In this document: one piece after another, positions 60,100 to 64,000 of the stretch | Layout: each line of letters opens with the position of its first letter | Position numbering within the stretch: the first letter of the stretch is position 1 | Assembly: GCA_030549495.1 (NCBI GenBank) | Contig: JAUIRK010000305.1 | Location: 343,591-407,590 of the forward strand | Direction: 5' to 3' | Source: Nectonema munidae | Lineage: Eukaryota > Nematomorpha > Nectonematoida > Nectonematidae | DNA length: 64,000 nucleotides | Program-made: the position numbers and the translations under genes | The notes under the pieces: model-generated | Seen by the model: only the letters and a program-made list of their open reading frames with translations | Told to the model about the DNA's origin: nothing | The model's database searches: none

Positions 60100-61500
60100 T
60101 TTTTTAACCGTATTATCCAAAATCCAGTACAGAAATAAAATAAGCATAGTCGATTTGGTATAAAACAGATATTTTATTTTTTTGAAAATATTTTTGAATA
60201 CAGTATCTAGAAGTAAACCGCAAATCTGATTCAAGCTTTCAGATATTTTAAAACCATCAATGCCAAACCTGAGTCCAAAAATTAAACCAGCATCTTCCAT
60301 TTGGCATAAAAACAGATATTTTATTTAAATTTCAAAAATATTTCTGTAGACATTAGACGTAAATCGAAAATTTGATTGACACTTTCAGACAATTAAAACC
60401 TTTAAATGAAAAAAATGATTTCAAAAATAAAAATTATCATGGTTGAATTGGTATAAAAACATATATTTCATGTAAAATTAGAGAGAATATTTTGGGATAT
60501 AGTTTTCAGACATAAACAGCAAATTTGATTGACACTAGCAGTAAAACCTCTAAATGCGAAAACTGTGTTCAGAAATGAAATCATCATGATCTATTTGCTA
60601 TAAAAACAAATTTTAGAACTAAACGCAAATTTAATTGATACATACTTATATGTATTTTCAAATTCAAACTGCAAAAATTTAGTCCATAAATGAAACTAGC
60701 ATGGTTGATTTGCTATAAAAACATATATTTAATTGTAAAATTTGAATGAATGTTTTTGGAGACAATTTTTAGAAGTAAACCGCAAATTTGATTAACACTT
60801 ATAGGTATTTTCACATCCTAAATGTAAAAAATGAGTTCAGAAATGAAAACAGCATGATTGATTTGGTATAAAAACATATATTTCAAGAGAATATTTTTGG
60901 AGACAATTTTCAGAAGGAAACCGCAAATTTGATTTATACTTATAGGTATTTTCAAATCCTAAATGTAAAAAATGTGTTCAAAAATGAAAACAGCATCATC
61001 GATTTGGTATAAAAACAAATATTTCATGTAAAATTGAGAGAATATTTTTGGAGATAGCTTTTAAAAGTAAACCACAAATTTTGACTGATATTTTAAAACT
61101 TCTAAATGTGAAAAATGAGTTCAGAAATGAAAACAGCATGGTTGATTTGGTATAAAACATATATTTCATTGTAAAATTTGAAGAATGTTTTTGGAGATTT
61201 TGGAGGTAAACCGCAAATTTAATAACTAGAGCCAGAAAAAAGAGGGGCCGATTTAGTATAACACATATATCTTTGTAAAATTTGAATGAATGTTTTTGGA
61301 GACAATTTTTAGAAGTAAACCGCAAATTTGATTAACACTTATAGGTATTTCCAGATCCTAAATGTAAAAAATGAGTCCTGAAATGAAACCAGCATGGCCG
61401 AAGTATAACACAAATATTTTATGTTAAATGTGAAGGAATGTTTTTGGAGACAATTTTTAGAAGTAAACCGCAAATTTGATTAACACTTATATTTTATGTA
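60100..61500. repeat. second, loose tandem array of about 110-155-bp units
   Basis: AACCGCAAATTTGATT and close variants occur about ten times between 60215 and 61480, spaced roughly 105-155 bases apart. Each is associated with TTGATTTGGTATAAAAACA, AATGTTTTTGGAGACAATTT and AAATGTAAAAAATGAGTTCA. Units are diverged and of uneven length, so this array is older or less homogenised than the 150-bp one. Confidence 0.85.
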
Positions 61501-61908
61501 AAATTTGAAGGTATATTTTATTAGATATATTTTTGATCAATCAAAATTTTAATTGACATTTTCTAAAAAGTAGCCATGATTATTGAAAAATTAAATATAT
61601 AAAGTTTTATGCGTTCCAAACTGTATATAATTATAAATTTTCAGGGTATTATATAATATAGATCCTAAGTTATAAGGTTAAGTACAGATAATGTCAAAAT
61701 TTTGCTGAAAAATTTTAATTTTTTATTTTGATTAACAGTTTTGGACATGAAAGGGTCATTCAACTACCATGAAAATGGTTTCAAAAGATGCAGCTAGCGA
61801 TTTTAGGAAAAGTCACAAAATTTGAAGGGATATGATTCAGCCAATTTTCTACAATTAATTTTTAAGTGAAGGGGGGCGTTTTACGCCCCCCAGCACTAAT
61901 AGGGTTAA

Positions 61909-64000
61909 AAAGTGCATGGGGCAAAACCAAAAATTTTAGGGAGGGGGAGGCAAAGATTAATACAAGGGGGGGGGGGGGGGGGGAGTTACGTGCCCCAAAA
62001 TTATATAGGTAGCGCGGGCACTGATATCTAGTAAAGATGTTTATCTATAAACTACTATCCTAGGATAAATTCAAAATGATAGCTAAATACAAAAAACTTT
62101 TATTTTATTAAATTCTCAATTTTTATAAATATTATTATAATATAGAAGATACATTATAATCAATTTTTTCCAAAGAGAAATCCTCTTTTTACGAAATTCG
62201 AATAAATTTTGATAAAATTTCAAAAACCAGCCCGATAAATTAGTACTAAGAAAAATTTTCCAAAGTTATTAAAAATCAATGGCCTTAAAATTTCCTAAAT
62301 ATCTGTCAACGCGAAAAATTATTTTTTTAAGATTTTTCTTGACAAAAATATTGCCACCTTTGGATATATACTTCGATGAATATTTTTTTATTTTCCCCAT
62401 CATTTGTTCGAAAGAATATTCTTTTAAAAATTTTCATTTAAATTTGGGCAGAAAAATTAATTTTTTTATTTCGAAGTTATCATTTCTTAACTTAATAAAA
62501 AAATCAAGTTTTTTATGTTGACTTTTCACGAAAATGATTTCTGTGGAAGGTACCAAATTTTAAAACTTTACCACAAAATTTGATTTTCAGAATTTTTGAA
62601 ACTGGATTTCCAATTTTTCAAAAATAATAAGTACACCTTTTCCGTTTAAAGCCATTATCAAATTTATGTAAAAATGAGTTTTGAACAATTTTTAATACAC
62701 TTTCAAAAGAATTTTCCTTTTAAAACGATGCCTATCTTCAAGACAGTTTACTTCATTGATGTATAAAAAATTTTTTTGAATCCAAAAATAAATATTCTGC
62801 AAAATTTACTTAATATCTGTTGCGGGAAACCTTACAATTAAAAATGGGAGTTGATCATTATTGCCTAAACTTAATTCAAAGGTTTTCAAATAAATTTTGT
62901 TAATCATGTTGTATATGATTGGGTACTTTGATCGACACTTTAAAATTTCTTCATAAGGGCAGAATCTTGGGCGGGAGACACTGTCCTATTTTTCGAACAG
63001 CTGGTTAAGTTTAACAATTTTTATAATAAAAAACAACTTTCTAATAAAGTTTTCTAATTAAAAACATGCTCCGTCTTAAACAAAAATGGCTTTCCTTATA
63101 GATTTATTGAAAATAAAGAAAATTTTAAAATAAAAACGAATAATAGTACACTAAATAATTGTGTAAGAGAACACAAAAAATAAAAATTGAAGAGTTTTCA
63201 GAACTTCGAAGACTTTTACAGAGTTCTTATTTGACTAAACACAATTAATCTTGATAAGTAAAAATCTGAAAAAAAATTAAAGCGATTCATGAAATTGATG
63301 AAAAAATTAATCATAAGTTCCATACCTAAATACTTTTTAACTTTCTACATTCATCGATTTCTTGTTACTTGCAATATTAAAAACTTTTTATTATCTTACC
63401 GGAATAAATGAATACAGGAATATTGAATTAGAAAAAAAATTAAAAAGTGAAATCAGATAATTTACTATATTTCTTATCATTTTTCATCATTTTTCACTAA
63501 ATTTTGACTACACTGAAATAAGAAAGAGACATTATATAAAACTGTTTTTAGATAAAAATACTTTCAGAATAATTATTAATCATTAATTTTGTTAAAAGTT
63601 AAGTAAGGTAACAAATATGAATATGGTGAAAAAGTTGTTTTGAGAGTTAATTTTGAAATTACTTGAGCTTGATTTATTATAAAACCTTAAAAAATATTTA
63701 ATATGAACTTATAATAAAAAATTAAGGAAAAAAGATTAATTTCTTACCTTTATTTAAAAGTTTTATAAATTTTTTTTTATTTTAGTTATTTTTATTTTAA
63801 AGTTAAATTGACCTTCAAAAAAAGTTGAATGAACTTATGAAAAAAAAGTAAAAATTAAAGTTTGTTACAGCGAGAGCAAAGATCAACTTTTAAAAAAGTT
63901 TAATATAATAGAGGATGAACTTATAAAATAAATTAAGTAAAATTATTATGATAAGCGATGAACTTATAAAAACAATTAAATAAATAAGTTAAGTTTCTTA
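61909..64000. other. AT-rich right end of the window
   Basis: It begins with a G-tract repeat (about 61910-61985, with a long pure G run) similar in wording to about 51895-51930 (AAAAATTTTAGGAGGGGG). The rest is AT-rich. The open frame at 62279-62521 is low-complexity and unrecognised. Near the end the phrase GATGAACTTATAA and close variants recur several times (63700-63980), a possible short tandem repeat. Confidence 0.55.

Larger units (their letters stand above)
54100..61904. mobile_element. 7.8-kb TTAA-bounded element carrying satellite DNA
   Basis: The ends CCCTATTAGTGCTGGG (54100-54115) and its exact inverse (61889-61904) are each flanked outside by TTAA (54096-54099 and 61905-61908). 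TTAA duplication and CCC ends point to the piggyBac superfamily. From left to right, the interior holds a C tract, the 150-bp satellite array (54190-59090), a decayed block (59210-59700), a looser tandem array (60100-61500) and a subterminal block with a hairpin GGGGGGCG-TTTTA-CGCCCCCC at 61871-61891. No transposase is visible inside, so it would be non-autonomous. Confidence 0.7.

Noticed and set aside
62279-62521. 80-codon open frame near the right end
   Set aside because: Low-complexity Phe/Lys/Ile-rich product as expected from AT-rich DNA.

Overview
The window is animal nuclear DNA: strongly AT-rich, with spliced genes, GT-AG introns from 62 bases to several kilobases, and a very high load of DNA-transposon remains. 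Translations of both genes look like protostome or general invertebrate orthologues. The mix of piggyBac, Tigger, IS630-like and LINE relics, plus a decayed copy of a repetitive ORF I associate with arthropods, suggests an AT-rich arthropod. A crustacean such as a parasitic copepod is possible, but that is a low-confidence inference.

Two host genes lie on the + strand. The first (1541 to 17258) is the conserved C-terminal part of a CPEB2/3/4-type (Orb2-like) cytoplasmic polyadenylation element binding protein: two RRMs and a ZZ-type zinc domain over six exons. An acceptor at the start of the first visible exon implies upstream exons outside or unseen in the window. The second (25560 to 48338) is a complete AGAP (centaurin-gamma) gene: GTPase-like domain, split PH domain, ArfGAP zinc finger and ankyrin repeats. 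I rebuilt it as 18 exons that join in frame to 892 codons.

Introns and intergenic DNA are filled with mobile elements. There are piggyBac transposase relics at about 4.0, 8.2-9.3, 12.5, 15.4, 21.0-22.6 and 27.9-29.7 kb. A Tigger/pogo element with clean ends lies in the last AGAP intron. An IS630/mariner-type DDE relic lies at 52.6-53.2 kb, and a LINE RNase H relic at 53.2-54.1 kb. A decayed copy of the repetitive arthropod-type ORF lies at 43.9-45.4 kb. Three TTAA-flanked MITEs of about 130 bp, tRNA-derived SINE-like copies, a large foldback palindrome (23.56-24.34 kb) and an unassigned GC-richer coding block (32.4-33.7 kb) complete the set.

The most striking structure is a 7.8-kb segment (54100-61904) bounded by a perfect 16-bp inverted repeat and TTAA on each side. 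Inside it are about thirty copies of a 150-bp satellite, a decayed single-copy block and a second, looser tandem array. Parts of the same layout recur in the same order at 19.6-23.5 kb, where a piggyBac transposase relic sits inside it, and partially at 50.4-52.3 kb. This looks like a family of large TTAA-type elements carrying satellite DNA. From 62 kb to the end I see only AT-rich sequence without genes.
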